From assembly GCF_019649055.1 (NCBI RefSeq), contig NW_026570249.1:1-64000 (forward strand): DNA of 64,000 bases, in the 5' to 3' direction. Under the pieces are notes generated by a model, which saw only the letters and a program-made list of their open reading frames with translations, made no database searches and had not been told where the DNA came from. The DNA is from Paramacrobiotus metropolitanus. Its lineage: Eukaryota > Tardigrada > Eutardigrada > Parachela > Macrobiotidae. This document shows, one piece after another, positions 43,325-55,174 of the stretch. A program made the translations under genes and the position numbers. The stretch's first letter is position 1; every line of letters starts with the position of its first letter.

Positions 43325-43603
43325 CGCTGTACAGAGAAACGACAACGGAAACAACATCTCCTCGAAATAATCGCTTTTATTTCAATGAAATAAATGCTAA
43401 TCAGCATCAAAACAAATCTCTAAAGGTGAGAAAAAGGGCATGAAACCCAGGAAAGCTAGGAAACGATGTTAACGGTTCCTAGGTTGGCACTCGAATGGCA
43501 AACACGTTCAAGCGTGTTTGGAAAACTGGCGAATGGTGAGCCGATCCAATGATGGTGAGGCGAACACGCCACTATCCTGTGCGCTACGCACAGCACTCTG
43601 ACA
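43325..43603 (-). repeat. 5' LTR of the retrotransposon
   Basis: About 279 bp; pair of 29126-29403. In the element's sense it reads TGTCAGAG...CTGTACAGC(A/G), so the terminal A is changed in this copy. It should carry the promoter and polyadenylation site. Confidence 0.92.
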
Positions 43604-43607
43604 ATTA
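43604..43607. repeat. Target site duplication, right
   Basis: ATTA directly outside the CA end of the right LTR, matching 29122-29125. Confidence 0.75.
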
Positions 43608-43985
43608 GGTACTTAACTTACCTCATACCTGTGACTTGTAAGTGATCCTAACGTACGTACTCTGATGATTTTATAGTTTTAATACTTACACTTTTTGTAT
43701 ATCTACAGACTAATATATACCACACAAGGACGTGAATACATTTAAAGCATTTATAAATCTTTAAAACTTAAAAAAGATAAGAACAAGCTGCAAAACAGCA
43801 CCGATAAAAATCTAAGATTCAATTTTGATCGACACGGGGTTTGCATCACTGACAAGCAGGAAAAGCTGCCAAATGAAAGCCCGGGCAAAGGCACCGCAAG
43901 AAAGGCAACCGGAAATTCGTTTCATGCTCCTCTTAAGCAGTAAAATATCATAATGCTCGATAAAAATAATGTATATATTCGCGGA
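43608..43985. other. Intergenic, no gene seen
   Basis: AT-rich DNA between the retrotransposon and the 3' end of PLC copy C, probably including the latter's 3' UTR. Confidence 0.4.
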
Positions 43986-46900
43986 CTATTCCGCATCCAA
44001 GGCTTCTCGGATTTCTTCCGGAACGATAACAAGTTTACGAACTTCAACAAAGATAGATGCCATTTCCAACGGCAAATCGTTCTTGGTATACAATTCTACA
44101 TGACGGTATCCTGCAAACATCGTTTAAATCAATTCATCCATATGGTCAGCCGGACAAAAGTTACCTTCTTGCAAACATCCAACAGCAATTGTATGCTGCC
44201 CAATGAGTTTATTCTTTCCCACATTAGCCTGATCGCGCACCTTAAAGCGCAATACAGCTAATTCGGGACTTCGAATGAACAAATCGACAGTCGTGTCCCA
44301 TACCGGATTAAAACCTAAAACAGCAAGATAAATAAATCAAAACAAATCTCATTAAACGCAGTAAACCAAAGAGTGCTATAAAAATCTTAACTCCGACCGG
44401 TTACTACGAAATTGTATGCATAATATGCAATCAACCCATAATTATGGACAATTAACCGGATACTTAGTTAGCGGTGACAAATAAAATCGATAAATTTTTT
44501 TAGTAATCCAGTAATCGATCAAGATGGCAACTGTACCGTTATTTTTGATAAATTTCGTGCTCTTCTTCTGTTGATCAAATTCAGCGCCAACAATCTGCAC
44601 AACAACATAGGGATCAATGATATCCGACAACGCCGTTCCCACCGGTTTCGGTAACTGTTGTCCACTGATCACCCTGACAGACAACATGAGCGCTGGACGC
44701 ATATTCTTGAAAGCGTTATAATCTAATCCCGGGGTTCGCATGTACTCCGGCTGCAGTATGTAACCACATCCGCCATTGTCCCGAAAGAGAGCGCGGTAGG
44801 CTTGCGTCGGACGATTATGATTCTGGTAATTCATGGCCACAATCTGACAACCCGAGTCCAGAAGGGGAACGGCATCAAAGTTAGTCGACGTGATGCGGGT
44901 GCCTTTAGGATAGATGCGAACGAGCTGCCGCATAGTGTGCTGAATGATTTCTAGATGGTTCTTCTTGATCAGCTTCAGAATTTTGGATTCAGATACGGAG
45001 CTGATTTCGAAAAATTTTCCTAAAACCAAATTAATTAGAGAACAACAATTTTTTGAAAAGAATGCTATACAGTCTGTACACTTTCTTAAAATTAATCATA
45101 TAACCGATGCGTTGTCACTTTATTCTTACCATCGGCGTGCGCTGAAAATGTTCCTTTAAATTTAACCGCTTTCAAATAAACGCAGTCCGATAATGCCTTG
45201 GAAACTTTCAGAGTTTCTTTCGGTTTCGTTACGGGCTTCTCCGGCTCGCCTTTATCGTGGTGATGATGGTGGTTGTGATGATCATGGTCGTGGTGTTCGC
45301 TGTTTTCTTCTTCATCCAAATCGACATCCGCGTCATGCAATATTTCCGTTGGAAGCTTTTTGGCTTTGATGAGCACTTTTCCCTTCAGCTCTTCCGGCGA
45401 CGGACACGCTCTGTCTTTGCAGCGAATGGGCCCGGTAAATAAACGATCTCCCAGAATATTTCTCAGATGATAAGCCATACGATCTTGCTGCGCGACGGAG
45501 CAATGGTTTTCAAAAGAAAGAATGATCGGGTACCTAACCAAAAGACCAAAAACATAGTTTTATGAATTTCTTTCCTGTCAGCAGCACTACAATTTTAACG
45601 AATTACTAAGGAAACAAACAGTTAATGTAAAAATGCTTTTAAGAATTCACAACTATGCAGTGTAAGTGTTCAACACAAAATATCGCAAACTCAAGGCCGC
45701 AGTCGTGCTCAGAATGGACGAAATCTTACTCTGATCTTTTGAAGCCATGATCCCGCACAGCTTCAACAACATCTTCAAAATGAATGTCCGTCGTCAGTGT
45801 TCCTCCGTGAGTAACAATTGGCTCGCCATCCTTTCCATCCCAGCAATCGACTGATTAACAACAACGTTGATATTAATTTTTACTGTAATGCTGTGCGCAT
45901 TTACGACCAAAACTTACGTTCAATGCACCGGCACCCTTTCAATAAGCAGTAAATATATCCTTCTATGCTGCTCTTTCCCGTTAACTGTCCACCCACCAGG
46001 TAGCTATTATGCTGAAATGCAACAAACAATTTTTGTTTCAAAACTATGAAATCAATCGCAGTCCAGCTGTGTACAAATCAATCATACCGAGGATGCGATA
46101 AAATAATCCGTTATCGGGTGTGTCATGTTGTCCCGTACAAGATTGCAATTAGGATCGAAAGCGGCGCAACGTGGACTGAGCAATATGTTTGCCAACCCTA
46201 AAGCACAAACAGTGTCACCAACCAAAGCAGCACCATAAAATTACAACTCCGCCAGCATTTCAAACACACACTTCTGTTTACAAAAACTGCTTAAACCAAA
46301 TAACAACACCGACATGCAAGTAGTTAAACCGCTTCCCAAATCGGAAAAAAATATGTGTACCAAGCCAGAACAATTTTGCTGTGCAAGTTACTAACCCGAA
46401 AGAGATAAATGGCCTAGATCCCGTTCTTCGCTGGGCACATCGAAAGAGCGAATCATCATCTCACATCCTTCTTCGTCTATCATGTATTCGTGCTGCGAAT
46501 CTTGCAAAAACTTTAGCAGATCTTTCGCTGTCCAGTAATCTGCCTCTTTATCGGCTTTGAATCTACGTATTAACAATACCGCGTAAGCTCTTGCGATAAC
46601 GTCGACAACACAAATAACGGAACATAATGCTCACTGTTCAAAAATATCGACAATTTCTGGGCGTTTGGCGATTAAATTGTAAAACCGCTCAAATCCCTCC
46701 ATGTCCAGGACGGGTGCACCGTTAACCACATGTGCCGGTTTAGCTGCCTACGACAAAAACAAAATCTTACAGGCGAACTACAAACGACATATCGTATTGT
46801 TTTGTGTACACAACTATTTACAACTTTATTCTACTACACATTTTTGTATAATTAATCAACGCTTCAATAAATACTCGTACTGCAAAACGCCTACTGCGTA

Positions 46901-48216
46901 TCAGCATCAAAATAGTGTAAGCGGGATATCAAGTTCCCATAAACAACCGCGGTCGGTTCTAATTTATTCTTAAAACACACCTGGAAAACTCCTAAGGCTT
47001 TTTCGCGACTGAACTGAATATTCATCGAGTTCAAGAGACGAACTGCTTCATCTGAACTAAGACATCCATCCGCATTTTTATCAGCAATTTCGAATTTGCT
47101 TCGAAGCCAGCTAAAATCCAATAAAATAATTAATTAACAATAACACCAATAAAATAACTGGAGAAGCAATAGCTACTGCACATACATGTTTGAGTTAATT
47201 ACCGCCAATCCTAAACCCGACAAAATGTTGGTATATAGGTTGGTTGGTATGTAGCTATTCTGAAATTTTTCGTTTTGATTTTTATCTACAAAAATTATCG
47301 TCTAAGAAAACGCATACTTCTACAAACGTACAACATAAATTCATGATAACAAATATTTTACACCAAAAACAAATAAATTAATACGATTAAAATTAAAAAA
47401 TAAAAGTGATTACATGAATAAGTGATGATTTTACTGCTGACGATTAGTGATAACTATGAAACACTATTTAAACTATAAACTACGCTCGTAGCCTCGTAGT
47501 GTATGCGAGACTGCGAGTACACTCGTAGTGTACTCGTAGATCAACCAACAATCGCAAGTAACTTATGATAACTTACCCGCTGAGTTTAGCATCACGATTG
47601 GCGCGAGCATTTTCATCGATCAGCTTCTGCAGCACCGCCACCCACATATCCCGCACGTCTTTATTTTCCGCAATCAAATTCAGAATCCGCTTATTCCGCA
47701 GTACAATGCAGAAGCAGCGATCCCCGGGGTATTTCTTAACAAACGCTGGTTTTTTCTCGTTGAAATTAAACGTATCCGAACTGTAGCCCGAGCGGACTTC
47801 GCGAACATGGGCAACTTCAACTACAATCCCCACCGAATAAATTAATCCACTCTGGATGATGGCTGCAAACAGTACCTAATCGGTGCGGAGTGAAGCACGC
47901 GGGTCCGGCTGTATCGTACACGATGGTGCGCATATCGGGACGCAGGGAGAATTCCCGATGCACTTTCCCTCCAGCGGCCTTCAGTTTGATCAGCCGATGC
48001 CCGTTAATCACCGCTTCCAGCCAGCGTTCATCTGCAAAAGATTTTGCGAATTTTCGAGCATGTCCGGGCCAAGCGAAGAAGATCAGCGAAAACACAGCAA
48101 CACACAGCAGTTTCCAGCTGCTTACGCTTCAGTTCTTCGGGATCCGCCGTCGACGTCATCTCGGCGTTATCACCGTCCCCGTGCCCGTTCTCTACCAACA
48201 ACCCATGGTTTTCCAT
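43986..48216 (-). CDS. Phosphoinositide phospholipase C, delta-type (copy C), His-rich linker
   Basis: ATG at 48216. Early exons 48216..48126, 48031..47876 and 47820..47577 agree in phase and encode the PH domain ([16 protein letters not shown]). Then a canonical EF loop [12 protein letters not shown] (47110..46981), further EF exons (46746-46390), the X domain ([43 protein letters not shown], 46190-45760), X end plus linker (45540-45110), Y ([26 protein letters not shown]), C2 ([24 protein letters not shown]) and final exons to TAG at 43986. Both catalytic His are present. The linker contains [17 protein letters not shown], unlike the acidic linker of copy B. It hydrolyses PIP2, and calcium binds at the active site and C2. 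Confidence 0.9.
45246..45300 (-). other. Histidine-rich insert in the X-Y linker of PLC copy C
   Basis: A run of CAT/CAC-rich codons gives at least ten His with interspersed Asp in about 17 residues. The X-Y linker of PLC enzymes is autoinhibitory and usually acidic; a His/Asp run could bind metal ions. Copies A and B lack it. Confidence 0.85.
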
Positions 48217-49982
48217 ATTTAAAATTTCATTAAATAAATGGAATTAGTGCGGAAATCAGTATCCGCATTCCGCAGGGTTCCGTACACAGGGATTAAGTTT
48301 TATCTCTGCGGGAAATGCAGCAGCATGATGCATTTTTTTGCAACAGCGATACGGCAGTGCATGCCACGACGGAATGAAGTTCAGCACTTCGGTAGAAGAT
48401 GCATAGTCATATACGTAAACGTACATAATCAGAATGTAATTTCACAGCAGTCAAAATGTCGTTCAAGGGCACAAAATGCCTAGATTACATTAGTAACAAA
48501 AGCAAAAAAACCAGAAATATCAGAACAGGTGCATACTTTATGTGTACTGCACCGACAGGCACAGCAACAGTGAAGGTAAGTTACCGTAATAAGCCGCTAA
48601 GCGAGCTGTAATAAATCAAATGACCCGGCATTTCACGGCAGGTTTACCAACCTCAACCTGCTGTAGACGATTATCTGGTAGTGTTCTACTTGTAACACAT
48701 CCGCTTATTATTAGACTTCAAAGAATCCCGCTCCTGCATTCATATCTAGGCAGCAGCTACCTGTATCTGTGTCAAAATTACTTATCATAACTGCTTACGT
48801 TTAGAGGGCATACCGTACATGAGTACAATACACAGTACCACATGCATCTTTTGTACATCTCGTATTTACATTGCTACAATATTGTTCTATTTATTGGCTA
48901 TTTCGGTTTAGTGTATGCAAACGTCAAACGGCATTGCTTGTACCAGTTTGAATAAAAATTTCGTATTTTTGGATATTCTTCTTGCTGCGTATCTATTCGA
49001 ACAATATTTGCACCAGCTTGTATAATATGTTACTTAATTTCTTTAATTTTACATTGTTATCCGTTAACAGAGTGTACAAACCTTTTTCTAACCACTAAAG
49101 GGGGCCGAACATATAATTAATTATTAGCATGATATATCTATATATCTGTATTACAATACGCGGATGCAGAGTATGAGTAGTATCCCTTAAAATAAAATCA
49201 AAATTACTGTACCGAAAAACTCTCACATTATTTGTAATATAGACAACAAAGATGAATCTATGATCGTGCGATTCATGCCCGGCGTGACGTTAGCGGCATC
49301 CAGCCAAATTTTGATTTTCTGGCAAACGTTGTAATTTACCGCGCCTTTACTATCGAGTAGCTACTTTAGCGTTTGGAATTTGGCACCAGTATAATTAAGT
49401 GCTGACAAAATTTAACGACAATGAGTGGGGACATACATACCCTACATTGTACAGTATATGTCTGGAGAAAACAAACTGCAGTTTATTTTGACAGTAAGCA
49501 GCATAAACTGCACTTACGTTTCCGCCCACGAGCTAAGAACTTGCCAATGTCACAAAAAGGAGTGCCCACCACGTCGGACTTTATGAGCAACTACACCGAA
49601 ACATTTGACACACAGATACATAATCAACACCGGTGTTTTTCTTGGTCTAATAAGCAAAAGAAAATGGATATCGACAATAACCAACCAGATTCTGAATCGT
49701 ACTTTCAATAAAATACAAACTTTTATCTCCGCAACGTAATCGAACAGGCGGCGAATTCATTATCCACTCACTTTGCATCTATGAGTTAAACAGCCATCTA
49801 ACACAATGTCGCGAAATCAGCATAATATTCTTTTATGTGTGGAGAGAACAATTCAACCACAAGATTCCACTCAGCAGAAACTGTCCAACTACCATTGCAA
49901 CTGAAAGCACAATACTACGGTAGATGAGCCGACAATACCGCGTTCATTTCCCGCTGACACAAAGCAAACTCCTCCGCATATT
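48217..49982. other. Intergenic; one small ORF of doubtful status
   Basis: 1.77 kb between PLC copy C and methylmalonyl-CoA mutase. A 96-codon plus-strand ORF at 49421-49711 begins with ATG, is polar and lacks a domain or signal peptide. I rate it below gene status. The rest is AT-rich with no RNA gene recognised. Confidence 0.35.
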
Positions 49983-52900
49983 TTACGCTCGCCGCGCTGA
50001 CTGATGCTGTTGTCCCTGTTCGTGCGCCAACACGTTTTTCTTGATACATTCCAACACGTCCCGTGCAGCAACCGGGATCGGCGTGCCCGGACCAAAAATG
50101 GCGGATGCGCCCGATTTATACAGGAAGTCATAATCCTGTGGTGGAATAACGCCGCCACAGATAATCAGAATATCCGGTCGACCCATCCGAGATAACTCCG
50201 CGGATAATTCGGGCACCAGTGTCTTATGACCCGCCGCCAAGGAACTCACACCAACGACATGCACATCAGCATCAATAGCTTGTTGGGCAACTTCTGCCGG
50301 CGTCTACAAAAGTAGCATTGTATTGTATTACCAGGTATTACCTATAGCATTGTATTACTAGGTTACTACAATGCTATCTAATATTGCTCGTAAGATAGAT
50401 GTCGGGTAAAGTTAATTTTCTTTTCAAGGACGCTTCGATTCCAAATTATGTGCTATAAAATAAACTTAGTGCATAAGAAATATATACTGTACTTGTTCAA
50501 TGCTTGAAGTACCCATTTAGGTATAAAATACTCGTACTTAAAATAATTATTAGTGTTTTAGGTTTTAACTGCAAAATTTTCTGTAGACCACACAAATATT
50601 ATCCAAACAAACAAAATATCTCAACAAAAAAATAACTCCAAGAAAACAAAACTAATCAATTAAGGATTCATATTCACCATACTACAGCGCGCAAGCCAAA
50701 CATACCTGAAACAATGGTCCAATATCCACATCGAAGCCTAAATCAGCGAATCCAGTCGCAATAACCTTTGCACCTCGATCATGTCCATCCTGGCCCATTT
50801 TGGCTACCAAGATGCGCGGCCGTCTGCCCTCATCTTTTCCAAACTGCTCGACTTGTCGAAGAACACTTTCGGTTTCCTCTCGCTGTCCGTATTCCGCTTT
50901 GTACGCCCCGCTGACCATCCGGCTGGACGCCACATGCCGCCCGAACACTTTCTCCATGGCCATGGAGATTTCTCCAAGCGTGCACCGGGCACGAGCTGCA
51001 TCGATCGCCAGTGCCAGCAAATTCCCCGTACCGGATTTGGCCGCGTTCGTCAAGGCATCCAGAGTCTGCTGGGCTGCTGCTTCGTTCCGAGAAGCCTTTA
51101 AACTGGTAATTTTCCGTACTTGGCTTTCACGCACGGCGGTATTATCGATCATAAGAACTTCCGTCTCTTCTTCAGTTTCCAACCTGAATAACAGAGAAAA
51201 CTCTGTTCTTTATTATCGCTTTTATTGTCGTTCGTAATGGATCGCTATGATTTTCTATGCTAAAACTCCTGGTTTTATCTGAAACGCAGCATACATAGCA
51301 AGTAAAATTGTTCTTCATACTATAAGGAAAATATTGTCAATTGTATCGCCCACATTTCTGTTATTAACCTGTATTTATTGACGCCAACGATAGTTTCTGT
51401 TCCGGAATCAATGCGCGCTTGCCGGATAGCGGCACATTCTTCAATCTTCAACTTCGGAATTCCTTCGCTAACGGCTTTCACCATGCCACCCATGGCTTCA
51501 ATCTCCTCAATAACTTTTTTGCCAGCTTCGTACATCTGCTGCGTGAGACTTTCCATCATGTATGATCCTCCCCAAGGATCGATCACCTATTGACAAGGAT
51601 TTGACTATTTAAGACGAAATGGATGCACACCAAAATTCGCTTTACCATTAGTATAAAAGACCTTAATAATAATTATTAGTATTTTTCGATGTCAGGGCAT
51701 ACCTTCGGTATCCCGGTTTCCTCCTGGAGAATAATTTGAGTATTTCTAGCTATTCTAGCACTGAATTTGGAAGGCAGAGCGAGGGCTTCGTCGAAAGCAT
51801 TCGTGTGGAGCGACTGCGTCCCGCCGAATACGGCAGCCATGGCTTCTACTGTAGTCCTAACGACGTTGTTGTAAGGATCCTGTTGAGTCAGGGACCAGCC
51901 AGACGTCTGACAGTGAGTGCGCAGCAAAAGAGATTTCTGACTTTTTGGTTTGAATTTCTCCTTGATAAGTTCAGCCCATAATCGTCGTGCAGCGCGCATT
52001 TTAGCAATCTCCACGTAGAAATTCATCCCGATGCCCCAAAAGAAGGACAGACGCGGAGCAAATTCATCAATCGAAAGTCCAGCTTTCAGACCTAGGATCA
52101 ACAAAATTAGGTAAAGTGGCAAGGGCTTGAAAGTTTACCGTTGTTAATGCTTATGGCGACGCTATTATCACTCTATCGGTGATAGTAAGCGTTAGGTGAT
52201 AGTAAGCAATGTAATTTGTAATTCAACTAGTGAACACAAAATCGAAAAATTAACTGAATGATAAGAATGCTTAAACCATTTAAAGCTGAGCAAAATTAAA
52301 ATATCTGTACCAAAGAAATTAAATTAACACGGAGCGAATTCCATACCTGTCCGACAATATTCTAGTCCATCAGCAATTGTATAAGCCATCTCCAAAACGG
52401 CATCGGCACCGGCCTCCTGCATGTGGTATCCCGAAATGGATATGCTGTTAAAATTGGGCATATTTTTGGAGGTGAAGGAGAAGATGTCGGCAATAATCCG
52501 CATGGACGGCTCCGGAGGATAAATGTACGTATTGCGCACCATAAACTCTTTGAGGATATCGTTCTGAATCGTTCCTGTGATCTGCGCCTGGGTTGTGCCT
52601 TGTTCCTCCGCAGCCACAATGAACATGGCCATCACCGGAATCTACGAGTACACAGAACAAAACATGTCATAGAAGTATGCAATGAACATGCAATATAAAA
52701 TACCAATTATAAAAAAGAAAATGCTTTTTATTTTAGATTATGTCTTTACAGGCGCAGACATTCGTAAATCACGGTAAATGTACTGCAATAGACGAAAAGA
52801 ATGTGCAAAACAAATACTGCTGGAAAACCGATGGAATTAATAAAAAAAATAGAATAACACTACCACAAATCGGAAAACTGCATAATAATTACAATTTTCA

Positions 52901-53697
52901 CAAAACGAACAGTCGATACGTTACAGTCGCATTTGTAATACCTACACAAGAAAGCAGAAATCGGGATAATAAAATTTAAAAAGAAATTAAATCAATACTG
53001 TGTTGAAAGCCAAATTGACAAAAGCACTGCCACTTCTGCATGGCTCACACAAAAATAACTTCCGTATTTTCAGCAACGCTACAATTGACATTCGCACCAG
53101 AGAGGCTTCTTACCACCGCTCCATTCATGGTCATCGATACGGACATCTTATTCAACGGTATCCCATCGAATAAAATCTTCATATCCTCCACCGAATCAAT
53201 GGCCACTCCGGCCATACCCACATCGCCCCTGACGCGCGCATTATCCGAATCGTAGCCGCGATGCGTGGCCAGATCGAAGGCCACACTCAATCCCTGCTGG
53301 CCGGCCTTAATATTCTCCCGGTAGAATTTATTGCTCTCCTCCACCGTACTAAAACCCGCATACTGCCGGATCGTCCAGGGGCGCTGCGCGTACATGGTGG
53401 GGTAGGGACCGCGGGTAAAGGGATACTTCCCTGGCAGTTCATCCTGGACGGATTCCGTATCGGTTTTCGTATACAAGGGCTTGATTTCCAGACCCTAGAC
53501 AAACGATATAAATATTTCACTATAAGCCAGTGTTAGCATGCAAGTCCATCCACCTCGACGGTTTTCCATGTCAGTTTCGCCGCGGGATCTCCGCCTTTCA
53601 TCTGCTTCTTGGCCAGCTCCGTCCATTCCGGATGCAAGGGTTTCTGGCTGGCAGAGCTGGTCGCCGTGCGTACTGCCAGACGCTGAGCGTATGCTCC
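49983..53697 (-). CDS. MMUT: Methylmalonyl-CoA mutase, mitochondrial (start exon not found)
   Basis: Seven exons agree in phase: 53697..53554, 53494..53114, 52641..52347, 52091..51703, 51586..51369, 51183..50706 and 50303..49983, giving about 741 residues; the animal enzyme is about 750. The substrate-binding barrel is clear ([79 protein letters not shown]). The C-terminal cobalamin domain has DGHDRG (the D-x-H-x-x-G motif whose His ligates cobalt) and GGVIPPQDY. It converts (R)-methylmalonyl-CoA to succinyl-CoA in propionate breakdown. The first exon, with ATG and targeting peptide, must lie upstream of 53697, and I could not place it. Confidence 0.95.
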
Positions 53698-54370
53698 CTA
53701 TGCGTCAAACATCGCGATTACAAATCAACATGGATCGCACGAGACACAGCGGCTGCTAACTTGGATAACGTACGTACTGGAAGGAATGGTAAAACATCTG
53801 CTGCAGATGTCTTCACTAGGTTCCGAGCCATATTCCAGGATCCAGTAAACCAGAGTACAAAATATCTTGGATGGAGCCGCAAACGGATTATCCTTGCAAA
53901 TTGGTTTAAAAAAGCAAAATTCTCTGTAGACGAAACGAAACCCTTGCAGTTTTGCTCGCAATCGGAATCCGTTGCCTTGAATTTGAAATTTTTTGTGGTT
54001 AAAAATGCTTTAAAATTAGTTTAGGTAGTCTGCGCAACTGCACACATGATCAGCTGAGCACCTCGAAGTTCGCAGCTATGAAAAATGGGGCGATTGGCCC
54101 CTCAAGCAGTGGTCGATGTAGCTGTACTACTGCTGTCAACATGCCTTGCTACTCTACGCTACTTCCGTTAGGAAGTGGTTTCTAGCAGCTGCCTATCAGA
54201 GGCGGTTGATGCTGCTTCCTCTGATCGGTGGATTTGGTGCCGGATATTGTCCCGGAGATTTAATTGTGAGCGCTACTCTTCTGAGTAGTACATAGATAAT
54301 TGAGCGCGCCGTGTAGTGAGTTATAAAATTAATTTGATCAGTTTCCTACATTTTCAAATATGCTCCCAGA
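53698..54370. promoter_or_regulatory. Intergenic between MMUT and a plus-strand gene; should hold the MMUT first exon
   Basis: The missing short start exon of MMUT and probably a bidirectional promoter are expected here. A minus-strand frame at 53961-53725 has no matching donor phase. Nothing else is recognised. Confidence 0.35.
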
Positions 54371-54807
54371 ATGCAATATCAATTTCGCAAGTTGCTTTCG
54401 ATAGACGGTAATGATATGCTCTTCGAACTGCTCACGATAGACGCCAACACTGTACCGACTACCGATGCGAATACAAAAAAGCAATTTGCTACCTACGTCA
54501 GCAGCCCATTGTTGGCTGTGCCGCTGTGGGCAGGTAAGTAAGTACGTAATCTGGACCTGCAGCTTCAGGTCTCACAAAAATTTACGGGTTCGGAAGTGCA
54601 CGATCTATGGCTCCAAAACCGGAAGTTAACACTAGCGGGCATTCTGAATCGGTTAACCTTGTTATACCATTCCCGCCACCACAGGTACATGCCGAAATAT
54701 GGCTGAATAACATCTTCCGGTCGATGAGATTTCAAAAGTCAATAAAATCACATACAGGACACTTGCACTTTATTGCGTCCTGCCTATGTACCGCTAGCTT
54801 TCTGTAA
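54371..54807 (+). CDS. Possible small protein with a 29-base intron, unidentified
   Basis: An open frame from ATG at 54371 runs 163 bases to CAG|GTAAGTAAG. A second frame begins after CTGCAG at 54563 and runs in matching phase to TAA at 54807. The removed piece (54534-54562) is only 29 bases, has ideal GT and AG ends, and contains a stop if retained. The product would be about 135 residues: hydrophilic, then Ser/Pro-rich (VIPFPPPQ) with a Cys-containing tail. No family recognised. It may be a real gene with an exceptionally short intron, or a pseudogene with an indel. Confidence 0.3.
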
Positions 54808-55174
54808 ACAGTTCATGGGATTTGCTTATACTTACAGCTTTGTGTTTTTCCCTGTCGTATCGTTTACATAATTATTTATACTGAAGATTGGAAGGCATTC
54901 ATTTAAAGGTTATATTATGCGGGTTATATAGATCTGCAAAAATTTCTGAAAATGCTTAGAGCCATAATATCTGTTCAATCAAATTGTTTGAATTCATCGA
55001 GCTTTGATGTATTTCCCCGATACAGGATCATTTATTACTCATTATTCGTCATGCACGGTACTGAAGCATGGATCCGGTCGAATCGTTCAGTTTTTGTGAT
55101 GCAGCCTACGTCTTAACAAATTACAAATCAAACAGAATAACCTGCGAATTTCATGATAGATTTTATAATTCAGA
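54808..55174. other. Intergenic, no gene seen
   Basis: Short AT-rich spacer upstream of the GPCR, presumably its promoter. Confidence 0.4.

Larger units (their letters stand above)
29126..43603 (-). mobile_element. Giant Ty3/gypsy LTR retrotransposon with seven post-integrase ORFs
   Basis: About 14.5 kb, bounded by two nearly identical LTRs and a 4-bp target duplication (ATTA at 29122-29125 and 43604-43607). Order in the minus-strand sense: 5' LTR, leader, gag, CCHC knuckle, aspartic protease, RT-RNase H, integrase, seven further ORFs, 3' non-coding region, 3' LTR. Integrase after RNase H and the RT type place it in Ty3/gypsy. Known members are commonly 5-8 kb, so this is about twice the usual size. 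The LTRs differ at only a few positions, which implies a recent insertion. Yet gag, protease and RT lie in alternating frames, so this copy may be non-autonomous. No envelope-like protein is apparent. Confidence 0.93.

Noticed and set aside
29126-43603. Two nested elements instead of one
   Set aside because: All ORFs lie on one strand within a single LTR pair with a matching target duplication, and no second pair of terminal repeats is seen inside.
47480-47545. Short CTCGTAGTGTA-type repeats between PLC copy C exons
   Set aside because: A small imperfect microrepeat in an intron; too short and irregular for a separate call.
50781-51237. Plus-strand ORFs across the mutase exons
   Set aside because: Antisense shadows of methylmalonyl-CoA mutase.
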